A stretch of 64,000 bases of DNA, taken from positions 17,149,501-17,213,500 of the forward strand of contig NC_079881.1 of assembly GCF_029227915.1 (NCBI RefSeq), written 5' to 3'. The stretch is from Hydractinia symbiolongicarpus (taxonomy: Eukaryota; Cnidaria; Hydrozoa; Anthoathecata; Hydractiniidae). Of the stretch, positions 55,411 through 64,000 are shown one piece after another. Position 1 is the stretch's first letter; the number at the start of each line of letters is the position of its first letter. The notes below the pieces were generated by a model. The model was not told the DNA's origin, ran no database searches, and was given only the letters and a program-made list of their open reading frames with translations. The position numbers and the translations under genes are program-made.

Positions 55411-57782
55411 TAGCTCAGCTGCGCATCGCTGCTTCCCTCTAACCACGCCTAAACAAACATAGTAAATGTTTCTTTCATAACCTTTTCATCGTTCTACCAA
55501 GCTTTTTATACATCTTTTTAAAGTCACGTCCCTTTTTAACACGATCTTCACCACTGCAAATAATCGACATTTTCAACCTAGCCACCCCAACCATTAATCT
55601 GGACAATTAATGCAGACTATAAATTCGGTTTATTAAACCTGTCAACCCTTTTGCGCCGGACTTTAATTTTCACTAATTAGAAATCTTATTCGTTTTACGT
55701 GTTTGCGCAACCTGGCGTTTAATTTTACGCCGTGGCTTTCATATTCATTAGAATATCGCAATCATGAGGCCATGAGGACAGATTGGTTTAACATTGCTTT
55801 ACACTATCTTTTCCCAATCTTTCCCCATGTTCTTTAAAGCACTTAGCTAAACCTTAACATTTCACCCCTTTATATTTTTCATGATATTTGCTCATCACAT
55901 GTTATCGCGTTCTCTAGCCATGCATAAATCTTAAACAAACCAATTTTAAGATTTTAGCTAGGAAGGTAGATTTTAAGGCAGCATTCTGCTGAAGCTAGCT
56001 AGCTATAGCTAGCCGTATTTACCCCAATTCTTTTAAAGTTTTTATTCAGTTTGGTATGTCAATATTTATTATAATGTTGGGGTTGTGGCTTTTTAGATAG
56101 CTACCTCTGGCTAAAAAGTGAAAGTAGCTAAATGCAGTTTTTAACTAGCTACAACAAATTCCTTATTTGATAGTTTTTATGATGCTAAATATAGCTACGT
56201 AACTACACATTTTAATACTGTCATGATAATAAGGCAAAGTAATTTTTTTAGCTGGACAGAGCAACAATGAGCTGTTTCCTGTGCTTTAATTTAAACAGTT
56301 GTGATAGAGTTTTGTTGGAAAATGATATACGCCTATTACTCATGTGTGACACAGTTTATCTGTAAGAAACGTTCAACCTGGGGTTAAGAACGGACTGTTT
56401 TGAGTGTTTTTTTTATTTAAATTGGAGTTGTGATAAGTTTTCTTGGGAAAAGGTTATCACGCCTCTATGCATGTGTGACACAGTTTACCTGTACTAAGTG
56501 CTCAGTCCGATGTTATGATTAATTTGTTTACGTTTACTGAAACGTCTTCTGTAAAATAAAATAATATTGACTATTTTTTTGCTATGACGGGTTAACAACA
56601 GGGTTGTACACGGTGCTAAGGGGTATTAAGCATAAATGCATGTGCAATACGGTTTAGGCCAGTGTTACCGATGTTTCCTGTGTTTTTGTTAAACCGAAGT
56701 TGCGATAAAGTTATTGCACCAACATGAATGTGCGACATTGTTTACCCGTACTAAGCGCGCTGCCCAAACTAAAATTTATTTTTGAACTTTCACCGACATA
56801 CTGTATACCTGTACTAGAGAGCTACACATGAATGTGAGGCACAGTTCACGGTTTTTATCAATTGCGCCACAGAGTTTTTAAATGCTAAGTAACACTGTTA
56901 CTTGTGGCTTACCCCGGTGTGTGACGCCGGGTCAACCAGGTAGTATTTAAAAAAAGCATTAGGATGGAAATGCAGCAACATATGTTCTCCCTCATTTATT
57001 AATATTTGAGTGATGACATATATCTCGTGTAAATCATGGGATGAATTGCAATTGCGGCTCTGTAGGCGGAGAGAAATTAGGGTGAGCTATTACAGTAAAG
57101 CCTTTGAACATGTTCTGGTCATAAGTTTTCAATAAAATGTTTAGAATGTTTTCTCACGTATATCTTTTTCTTTTTACAATAAAATAAGGACTTCATAAAA
57201 ATGTGCCAAAAGGGTGATTACGCGCCTTTAATATACAAAATACTCAGCACTAGATTTATTTATTTCTTATTATTTAGAATTAAAAACATATTCAATAATT
57301 AAAATCGAAAGTATCACACTATAATACCTGTATACGTCTGTCTGTTAAGCAAAACAAGAGCTTCTATGATCTTGCCGCGAAATTAGTGAAAAAGGGGATT
57401 TGATTTATTTCATTTTGTTATATCATAATATTCTTTGTGTTTTTAATTTATTTATGAAAAAAAATATTTATGGTTCTCATTTTTAAAAAAATCATCAAAA
57501 CAAAAAACAAAAGCAAAGCGCTGAAACATAGATCAGTGGGTATCTAGTGACTACCTGGGACCAAGATGGGTACAATTTTTCGGACTGGATTAATTTACCC
57601 GTTGTAGAACAAACGTATTAAAGACGTCATAAAAAACAAGCGTTCGTTAAATGCACAAGATCATATACATTGATCAGAGGTTTTAGCTCTATACAATAGA
57701 GGCAGCGCGACTTATTCTTCTTAATTTTTTTGGAAGTTACCTCAGTGGTTAAAAGTAACATTGATGGTAAAATGTAACTCAA

Positions 57783-58004
57783 TTGATGGTTGGAAGTTAC
57801 AAGTTGCTCATTTCGATAATATTTTGCATAGTGTTCTTATATGCTTTACTATCGTTGTCAAAACAAAACAAGTCATCAACCTTAAATGAATCCAAAGAAA
57901 GTTTTGCGAAAGCAACCTTCGAAGAGATAAAAGAGAGCCACTTGTCCCTGTTCAAGGTCTCCAAACATGGAGCTTTAAAGACATCGTCTGAAATTTGTGA
58001 TTAA
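57783..58004 (+). CDS. Possible small single-span membrane protein or first exon
   Basis: A 73-residue frame beginning with a hydrophobic segment of about 20 residues (KLLISIIFCIVFLYALLSL) followed by a Ser/Lys-rich hydrophilic part. This is the look of a signal anchor, as in Golgi type II enzymes, but there is no catalytic domain and no clear donor site at its end. It may be chance in AT-rich DNA. Confidence 0.2.
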   Translation: MMVGSYKLLISIIFCIVFLYALLSLSKQNKSSTLNESKESFAKATFEEIKESHLSLFKVSKHGALKTSSEICD

Positions 58005-58267
58005 ATTAATGGAATGTTTGAATTGCGATATACAAAAATATCACAGTTCCAAACTGTCATAGGCAAATGGGCATAAACACACTAACAGACATGATAGTAT
58101 TAGTAAATAAGACTAGTTTATGCCGTGCTCAAATTCCACTTTATTTCTCCTTAAATCTATGTAACAGCGCACTCAATAAATGGGATATATTTATTTTCCT
58201 TTCCTTTCGAATCAACCGTTTCTGAACAGACGGGCTAATCATCACAAAAAATTATACCCTGATATAT

Positions 58268-58540
58268 CGTTCGTTGAAAACACATGATGCGACATGTCTT
58301 AATCAGTGTTTCAAACTCTACACAATGCAGACAAAGGGTGAAAATTTTTTTGTGTATATTAATGGATCTGATTTCAACAAAAGTTTGAAAGTCTTACATC
58401 TTCTTAAACGTTCGTTAAAAACACATGATCCTATACATTATTTTGATCAGAGTTTCAAACTTTTCACAATACGCGTAAACGCTTAAAAAATTTGTGAATA
58501 AGGTTTTTTGTGCATCGACGGATCATTGCTGAGTTCATTA
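58268..58540. repeat. Imperfect ~141-bp tandem repeat
   Basis: CGTTCGTT(G/A)AAAACACATGAT occurs at 58,268 and 58,409, in each case followed by CAG(A/T)GTTTCAAACT and a TTTTT(T)GTG word. A weaker relative begins at 57,641. Confidence 0.7.
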
Positions 58541-59694
58541 AAATTAAGATGACGAATCTTTTTCATTGCTATTCTGCCTAAGTTGATCTTCCGACAGGTC
58601 AACCAGTTAAAAGTGGTATGCAATTATATATAGCGATGAAGGTCTAACAATGCTCATAAACACGTTATTCCAAGCGAGAGTTTAAAATTTCAAAAAGGCG
58701 CATGATGTGAACAAATCAGGCGGAGTTTTATTTAGTTCAAGAAACGTAGATGTAACGTATTATCAACTTTGCATATAGAAGAGATTTGCGAACTTAATTT
58801 AAACGAACTTCAAAAATTATATTGCTTCCTTTAAAGTTACAAAATATTTTGTTAAGTAGCCAGCTAGTTTAAATTTATATTGTATTGAACTAGCTAACAG
58901 TTTGAAGGCTTTCTATTTTTACTTTGTATTTATACTATTTATTTTTTATTTATTTAAAAAATTGTTCTTTATTCGCGAAAATTAATACCTGCGAAAATAT
59001 CTACCCGCGAAAATTAGGACCATTACACCTTTCCCAAGTTTCATAAATTATAATAATTATGACGTCATCTAAAATTTTATCTATGCTCTTCAAATAATGA
59101 TATCATGACAAAATTACTTTTTTCGGTAACGAGTCTATTCTCAGCTCATCGTATGAAGGGTTTGAGCGTAACCTTTATTTTGCAATTGAGGCACTTAACT
59201 GAAATATTGACGAAATTAGGTTATTTGTTCTACCTTTTGATAAGGAAGAATTATATTTCTAGCAGGAAATTCGGGAAAGATCTAACTCGCATTGGACACT
59301 AATTTTTTTAACATTAATAAAAAATTGATTTTTAAAAATTTAGGTAATAACCTATCGATAACTAGCAGCCCTGAATGGCCTACCTGGGCTGAAATAATCG
59401 AACTAAGATACATTGAGTGTGGAGGAGCACGGAATATAGCTCGAGTGCTGACAACAAAGATGAATAAAAAAGAATAAAAAAGCTGCACTGAAGATGCATT
59501 GAAAAAGTAATGGTAGTGAAAATTAATTACTTAGGAGAGAAAACATAGTAAATACATTTATTAAAAACACTTTAAAAGTTTACATTCCTAGTTACAATTA
59601 TTGGTTTTAAATTACTTTAAACAACTAAACAAAAACCTACAAACTTTTGCGACTTCAGCACACACAATGAATTTCGAAATATTTTCGCAATGAG

Positions 59695-59845
59695 CAAATT
59701 TGGGCGTGTTTTGATTTTATAAATTGGGAGATAAAGAGTGATTAGAAAATTTGGGCGTGTTTTGATTTTATAAATTGGGAGATAAAGAGTGATTAGAAAA
59801 TTTGGGCGTGTTTTGATTTTATAAATTAGGAGGAGTAATTAGAAA
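59695..59845. repeat. 51-bp tandem repeat, three copies
   Basis: TTTGGGCGTGTTTTGATTTT and the bases after it repeat with a 51-base spacing (landmarks 59,701, 59,752, 59,803); the third copy is shortened at its end. Confidence 0.9.
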
Positions 59846-60393
59846 AGATTGCAAAGTCTTTCTGAATAATTGTAAATAATGTGTTGAATTCTATTACGAG
59901 AAAAAAATTATTTAGAATGAATCCAGATTGTATATTTTAATCAGAACTTTACCAGAATTAGACCACTTAAAACAGACTTTGCGATTTTGCGATTGAAGGG
60001 GGACACACGTGAAATAAATTTGCCGGAAAAAAGTGTCGCTAAAATCTTTGCTTCCATGGTAATAATTAGAACGGACTCCGTCAGCCGCTAACTCAACAAG
60101 CAAGTACGTTGAGTATACCAGATGTTATTTTGTGGCTAGGTCATGTCATCAGTTGGGTTACAGTGGATGGAATGAACTCCATAATATCCAGAGTTTTTGT
60201 GATAAAAGTGTAACTCGCTTTTTTCTGTATGAAGGAACTTTAATCTGGTTACTTATGTCATCCTCTGCAAGTTATCAGCAACAAAGAAGCACTTTCAATG
60301 AATTTTCTTGAATGCGACTTTGATGCGCGTTAATTCTTGACTATTTTTGGGTTTATCATCAAACAAGAACGTTCCAAACAGCTAACTCCGTAC

Positions 60394-60513
60394 CTGCACT
60401 GGTTAACAAATGTCTACCATCGCAGGAAAATCGAATGTTGTTAACAGAGTCAGTGTGACCAAGAAAGTCTTGGAAAGTATCAGCTTCGATGTCGATCAAT
60501 TTTGCTAAGCGAT
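60394..60513 (-). CDS. WD-repeat protein, WDR90/POC16-like, exon 4 of those visible
   Basis: 120-base exon with acceptor AG at 60,514-60,515 and donor GTACGG reading down from 60,393. It continues the split Asp codon of the previous exon and encodes DRLAKLIDIEADTFQDFLGHTDSVNNIRFSCDGRHLLTSA, a textbook WD-repeat segment (GH dipeptide, then a hydrophobic strand). Splice phase is 1 on both sides. In the family a closing strand of the type EI(L/V)W would come next; it was not found in the window. Confidence 0.8.
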
Positions 60514-61093
60514 CTAAGAGGAAAGAAGTAAAGAAATTAAATAAAATTAAAAATAAAAATAAATTAAATTAAAGTAAAGGAAGGAACGAAAAAAACATTT
60601 AAACATCAAAAAAAACGAAAATAACAACACAATGTGAACCATAAGCGAAATGGAAGCGAATGTCAGCATACATGTGCAAAGGTTTTGTTAATAAGGGTTT
60701 ATTAGTTTTGGGATTCGTAAATCTTATCAGACACCATTTTACTTATAAAATGGCGTATTACTGATCTGTTTAGCAACATATAGGAATCATAAAAAGATGA
60801 CAATATCCCGTCTATGGACACAAAATGTTTTATATAAAGGACGGGCGAACCCGTAGATTTACCACAGGTTTTAAAAAAACACAACCTCTTGTATATTTCG
60901 ACAACAACTAGCACTGCATGCTACAGAAGATTATTTATATCCGCAATTAATTGGACGACAACTTCGGCCGCATCAAAGTGGTATAGTTTGACGAGTGTTT
61001 CTGAAGGTATTCCGTTATTTAAGTGGGTGAACAGGTAAGTAGGAAAGTCGCACACACGCACAAAGTTTGAAAGCAAAAATAATACGTCATTAC

Positions 61094-61178
61094 CTGCACA
61101 TCCGACAGCTAAAAGATTTCCAGTCGGTGATAAATCCATACTTAGTACCCAGTCTGTCAGTCCTATGGTCTTTATCAC
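61094..61178 (-). CDS. WD-repeat protein, WDR90/POC16-like, exon 3 of those visible
   Basis: 85-base exon, acceptor TTTCCAG and donor GTAATG, encoding VIKTIGLTDWVLSMDLSPTGNLLAVGCA plus one base. The DWVLSM..SP.G..LAVG pattern is the part by which I recognise WDR90. Phase 0 in, phase 1 out, matching both neighbours. The open frame continues past the donor into the intron, but that extension is unlikely to be coding. Confidence 0.82.
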
Positions 61179-61778
61179 CTGGAAATTAATACAGAAGCGA
61201 TTAGCATAAAGTGATCAGTTTATAAGACTTTTTTTGCATTGTTGCTCACCTACAGAAACTTGTATTTACTCATCACCTTTCCTTCTTTTTGATATAACAT
61301 ACTTGATTGTTTGCATATTTTTAAATCTTTATTCTTTTTATTATTTTTTAAAAATATTTACTTTATTTCATTACTTTTCCCATCTACTATACTTATAAGA
61401 AAACAAATTCTCGCAGCGAATTTAATATCGTGGATAGCAAAGAGTTGGTATAATCAGTTTGATAGATTGCGGTATAATTTTTATCTCTATCCCTACTAAC
61501 GGTTCTGTTCAAGTAATTTTTGACTAAAAACGAAAAATGGTGATAATTACAGTAAGGCCCAAAAAATGCAAGATGATTTGAAACAATTCCGGGATTTCAA
61601 TTTTGTGGAAGGTCAATTTTGTAAACAAGTGGTCAGTTTGATCATTTCTGCATTAATTTAATTTCTCGCAAAATCTACGAAAGCCGTTAAATTTAGTTCC
61701 TGCAAAAATTGGTTCCCTTAAAGAAAAAAAAAGATGGGGCATGTCACAATAACTAATACTATTAATTTTCAACCATAC

Positions 61779-61901
61779 CTTTTGCTGTGATAAGCTGTAA
61801 AAAGAGACTTCTTTAGCTAATGCGTATCCAGTATAGATAAGTACATCTGCATCAAGCGGATTGAAGTCTGCCAACGTTGGGAAGGTAACATCTCTCTTTG
61901 A
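61779..61901 (-). CDS. WD-repeat protein, WDR90/POC16-like, exon 2 of those visible
   Basis: 123-base exon (41 codons), acceptor TTGTAG and donor GTATGG, phase 0 at both ends. It encodes a stretch with TFPTLADFNPLDADVLIYTG and KEVSFYSLSQQK, corresponding to a WD blade with a F-P-L-D-A loop. It splices in frame to the exons on both sides. Confidence 0.82.
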
Positions 61902-62317
61902 CTACAATAGATTAGATATCAAACAGACGCTTGTCATTAAATAGCTAAAAGGAAATTCAATGTGGAAAATTATTGAGATTTGGAGTAAAAAAGATTGAGA
62001 TTCTATTGGCACCAATTTTGTTATTGCGTTATTAGCTGAAATGTGATGACATTACGCTGAAATGGGACTTTAGGTAGATGGAAAAACTAAAGCTAATTAT
62101 ATTTGTTAAAAGGTGTTAAAATGTTATCCGAACAGGCTTCTAAAATTATATGATAGTGAACAGAAGCTTATCATTTTTGAATTGCGTTATTTTTACGTAT
62201 TGATTTCACATGTCTGTGAATAACGGATTCGTTATTTCCAGGAATGAACACAACACAGTTTTTAGCTAAATATGCACAGCATCACTTACTGATATATCTC
62301 CTGAAAGAATCTCCTAC

Positions 62318-62446
62318 CTCGTTGTAATTTGTACCTGCAAACGTTATCCAATCGGTGAGCTCACACAAATCTTTCGACCAATCAGCTTGCCACACACTGA
62401 TACGACGATCACCACTTGCAGCAAGCCACAGACAGGAGGAGGCGGA
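62318..62446 (-). CDS. WD-repeat protein, WDR90/POC16-like, exon 1 of those visible
   Basis: 129-base exon (43 codons), acceptor TTTGTAG and donor GTAGGA. It encodes a blade with LWLAASGDRRISVWQADW and CELTDWITF, a combination that I associate with WDR90 (POC16 in algae), a centriole- and cilium-associated microtubule-binding WD protein. An inner GTACAA could be an alternative donor, but only GTAGGA keeps the frame. The full protein in other animals is well over 1,000 residues, so its N-terminal exons must lie beyond the window's right end. Confidence 0.82.
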
Positions 62447-62796
62447 CTACAAAGGATATCGGGAGATAAATTTATAATAAAATTGTTTGCAAAAGAAAAG
62501 GTTATTAAATTTAAGTTGACGAATACCTTAATTTACAAAATTTTCGGGGACATCTAAGCAGAGCCTCTGCGCACCATTTGGTCGCGCAAAAATGCCGGAT
62601 TGGATGTGCGCGAAATATTGTTCTTGAGAAGGTGTTGGAAAATAAGTTTGCGTTGAATTGGAAAAAAGCGAATAACAAGATTTACATTACAGCAACACTT
62701 TTTACACAAAATTAATCGAATGTGACGTTTAAAATTAATTTTTTGTTGAATTTAGTAAAATATTGAAAAAATTTAAGTGCGAAAAAAAAGATTGCA
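62447..62796 (-). other. Intron sequence, no further exon seen
   Basis: AT-rich DNA between the first visible WDR90-like exon and the minisatellite. Words such as TTCGCAAA and GCGCGAAAT hint at the same GCGAAAATTA-type repeat that occurs at 58,975. No exon with acceptor, donor and WD pattern is found. Confidence 0.5.
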
Positions 62797-63830
62797 TGTA
62801 AAGATAAATTCGCAAAACAATCATTTTGTTCTGCAATTTATTCACTGATGGTAAAAGAAACCTTTCTCGCAATAAATTAACACCTGATTACATGTGAAAG
62901 ATAAATTTGCAAACAATCATTTTGTTCTGCAATTTATTCACTGATGGTAAAAGAAACCTTTCTCGCAATAAATTAACACCTGATTACATGTGAAAGATAA
63001 ATTCGCAAACAATCATTTTGTTCTGCAATTTATTCACTGATGATAAAACAAACCTTTCTCGCAATAAATTAACACCTGATTACATGTGAAAGATAAATTT
63101 GCAAACAATCATTTTGTTCTGCAATTTATTCACTGATGGTAAAAGAAACCTTTCTCGCAACAAATTAACACCTGATTACATGTGAAAGATAAATTTGCAA
63201 ACAATCATTTTGTTCTGCAATTTATTCACTGATGGTAAAAGAAACCTTTCTCGCAATAAATTAACATCTGATTACATGTGAAAGATAAATTTGCAAACAA
63301 CAATCATTTTGTTCTGCAATTTATTCACTGATGATAAAACAAACCTTTCTCGCAATAAATTAACATCTGATTACATGTGAAAGATAAATTTGCAAACAAT
63401 CATTTTGTTCTGCAATTTATTCACTGATGGTAAAAGAAACCTTTCTCGCAATAAATTAACACCTGATTACATGTGAAAGATAAATTCGCAAACAATCATT
63501 TTGTTCTGCAATTTATTCACTGATGGTAAAAGAAACCTTTCTCGCAATAAATTAACACCTGATTACATGTGAAAGATAAATTCGCAAACAATCATTTTGT
63601 TCTGCAATTTATTCACTGATGGTAAAAGAAACCTTTCTCGCAATAAATTAACACCTGATTACATGTGAAAGATAAATTTGCAAACAATCATTTTGTTCTG
63701 CAATTTATTCACTGATGGTAAAAGAAACCTTTCTCGCAATAAATTAACACCTGATTACATGTGAAAGATAAATTCGCAAACAATCATTTTGTTCTGTAAT
63801 TTATTCACTGATGGTCAAATGAATTAACAC
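62797..63830. repeat. 96-bp minisatellite, about 11 copies
   Basis: The landmark TGTGAAAGATAAATT recurs at 62,893, 62,989, 63,085, 63,181, 63,277, 63,376, 63,472, 63,568, 63,664 and 63,760, always 96 bases apart except one spacing of 99 due to an extra CAA in the sixth full unit. The first unit, at 62,797, has a variant landmark, and the last is cut short near 63,830. Units carry a shared set of variants (GATGGTAAAAG versus GATGATAAAAC, CACCTGATT versus CATCTGATT) showing internal duplication of unit groups. It probably lies in an intron of the WDR90-like gene. Confidence 0.95.
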
Positions 63831-64000
63831 TGATCACAATAAAGTAACACCGATACACTCAAATTTAATCGTCATTTAATCAATCACTCGAAATGACACC
63901 AAAATGTCACTAGTATCGTATTGCTAGAATGTGTAGGAATCGGTTACGCCTTAAATAAATACCGCACTAGAAAGACATCGTAAAAAGTGTACCTACATTG
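63831..64000. other. Right window end, nothing recognised
   Basis: Degenerate end of the minisatellite passing into AT-rich DNA without a recognisable exon or repeat. Confidence 0.5.

Larger units (their letters stand above)
50280..56964. repeat. Repeat-module insertion inside the TTAA transposon
   Basis: Apart from the Gypsy element, this is built of degenerate modules around phrases such as CATGTGTGACACAGTTTACC, CTGTACTAAGTGCTCAGTCC and GGTGTTAACAACA, each followed by a G-A-A-G-TTGCGATAA stretch. Modules occur near 50,815, 50,930, 51,010, 51,130, 56,290, 56,370, 56,470 and 56,600. Related modules appear at about 3,400-3,700 and 41,570-42,060. No protein is recognised in them, so the element that brought them is unknown. 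The word family ATACCCGTATAC occurs at 55,361. Confidence 0.55.
49980..57227. mobile_element. Split, inverted copy of the TTAA transposon
   Basis: The left half of the 1,300-bp element (equivalent to about 9,215-9,515) is found inverted at 56,965-57,227, and the right half at 49,980-50,275. A part equivalent to roughly 9,770-10,400 is missing from the latter. TTAA flanks both outer ends (49,976-49,979 and 57,228-57,231). About 6.7 kb of other repeat DNA fills the gap. The left terminal word is AGGCGCGTAATCACCC; the right reads AGTCGCCTAATCACCC. Confidence 0.75.
57228..60393. other. Non-coding stretch downstream of the WDR90-like exons
   Basis: Holds a terminal-repeat-like word at 57,320-57,360, imperfect repeats at 57,640 and 58,268-58,540, a GCGAAAATTA-type cluster at 58,975-59,020, and a 51-bp triplicate at about 59,695-59,845. 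The missing last exon(s) of the WD-repeat gene should lie here or further left, but I could not find one with a good acceptor and a closing WD motif. Confidence 0.5.

Noticed and set aside
59105-59488. Three overlapping frames on both strands
   Set aside because: They overlap each other, lack homology that I can recognise, and lack splice sites or promoter.
62797-63830. Hammerhead ribozyme in the 96-bp minisatellite (words like CTGATGG..GAAAC and CTGATTA..GAAAG)
   Set aside because: The core CTGATGA is not kept, stem II cannot form between the two boxes, and most units have variants that break the pattern.
1-64000. CRISPR array, tRNA or rRNA genes, bacterial operons
   Set aside because: The tandem repeats have no spacer-repeat alternation. 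No cloverleaf with A/B boxes or rRNA core was found. The gene structure is eukaryotic.

Overview
The window looks like intergenic-to-genic DNA from an AT-rich invertebrate metazoan genome. A cnidarian, probably a hydrozoan, is my best guess. The reasons are spliced genes with GT..AG introns, a claudin/PMP22-like gene family, decayed BEL/Pao and Ty3/Gypsy retroelements, many short TIR elements and minisatellites, and no bacterial-style operons. The organism assignment is inference; no rRNA or species-specific marker is present. Most ORFs of 60-110 aa here are chance frames in AT-rich repeats.

Positions 1-39,885 are a tandem array of a roughly 11.86 kb unit. Two complete, nearly identical units (15,841-27,702 and 27,703-39,556) differ in length almost only by a T-run (15 versus 22 T). 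They are preceded by a longer, partly diverged unit (968-15,840) and followed by a short diverged stub (39,557-39,885). Each unit carries, left to right: a 5' remnant of a claudin-like gene (minus strand); a decayed BEL/Pao integrase (+) with a second retroelement fragment nested inside it (-); a cluster of three hairpins; a 1,300-bp non-autonomous DNA transposon flanked by TTAA; about 3.4 kb without recognisable genes; and one intact claudin/PMP22-like gene (159 aa, minus strand) with a TATA box, a 5'-UTR intron and a single coding exon. The three intact genes encode the same protein. The flanking units keep about 2.6 kb that the two central units lack.

Positions 39,886-50,000 are degenerate flank. 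They hold a 5-copy, ~128-bp tandem repeat with an alternating two-unit higher-order pattern, a diverged copy of the flank-only segment, an inverted patch of unit sequence, and a frameshifted fourth claudin-like gene (48,059-48,521) whose intron sites survive but whose TATA box is gone.

Positions 49,980-57,227 are a nest. A fourth, inverted copy of the TTAA transposon is split by ~6.7 kb of repeat DNA, which is itself split by a defective Ty3/Gypsy element (51,533-55,150) with two 116-bp LTRs and a 5-bp target duplication.

Positions 57,228-64,000 hold small tandem repeats and, on the minus strand at 60,394-62,446, four well-formed exons of a WD-repeat protein that I recognise as WDR90/POC16-like. 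A 96-bp minisatellite (62,797-63,830) lies upstream, probably in one of its introns. The working genes are therefore the claudin-like trio and the partial WDR90-like gene; the rest is mobile or duplicated DNA.
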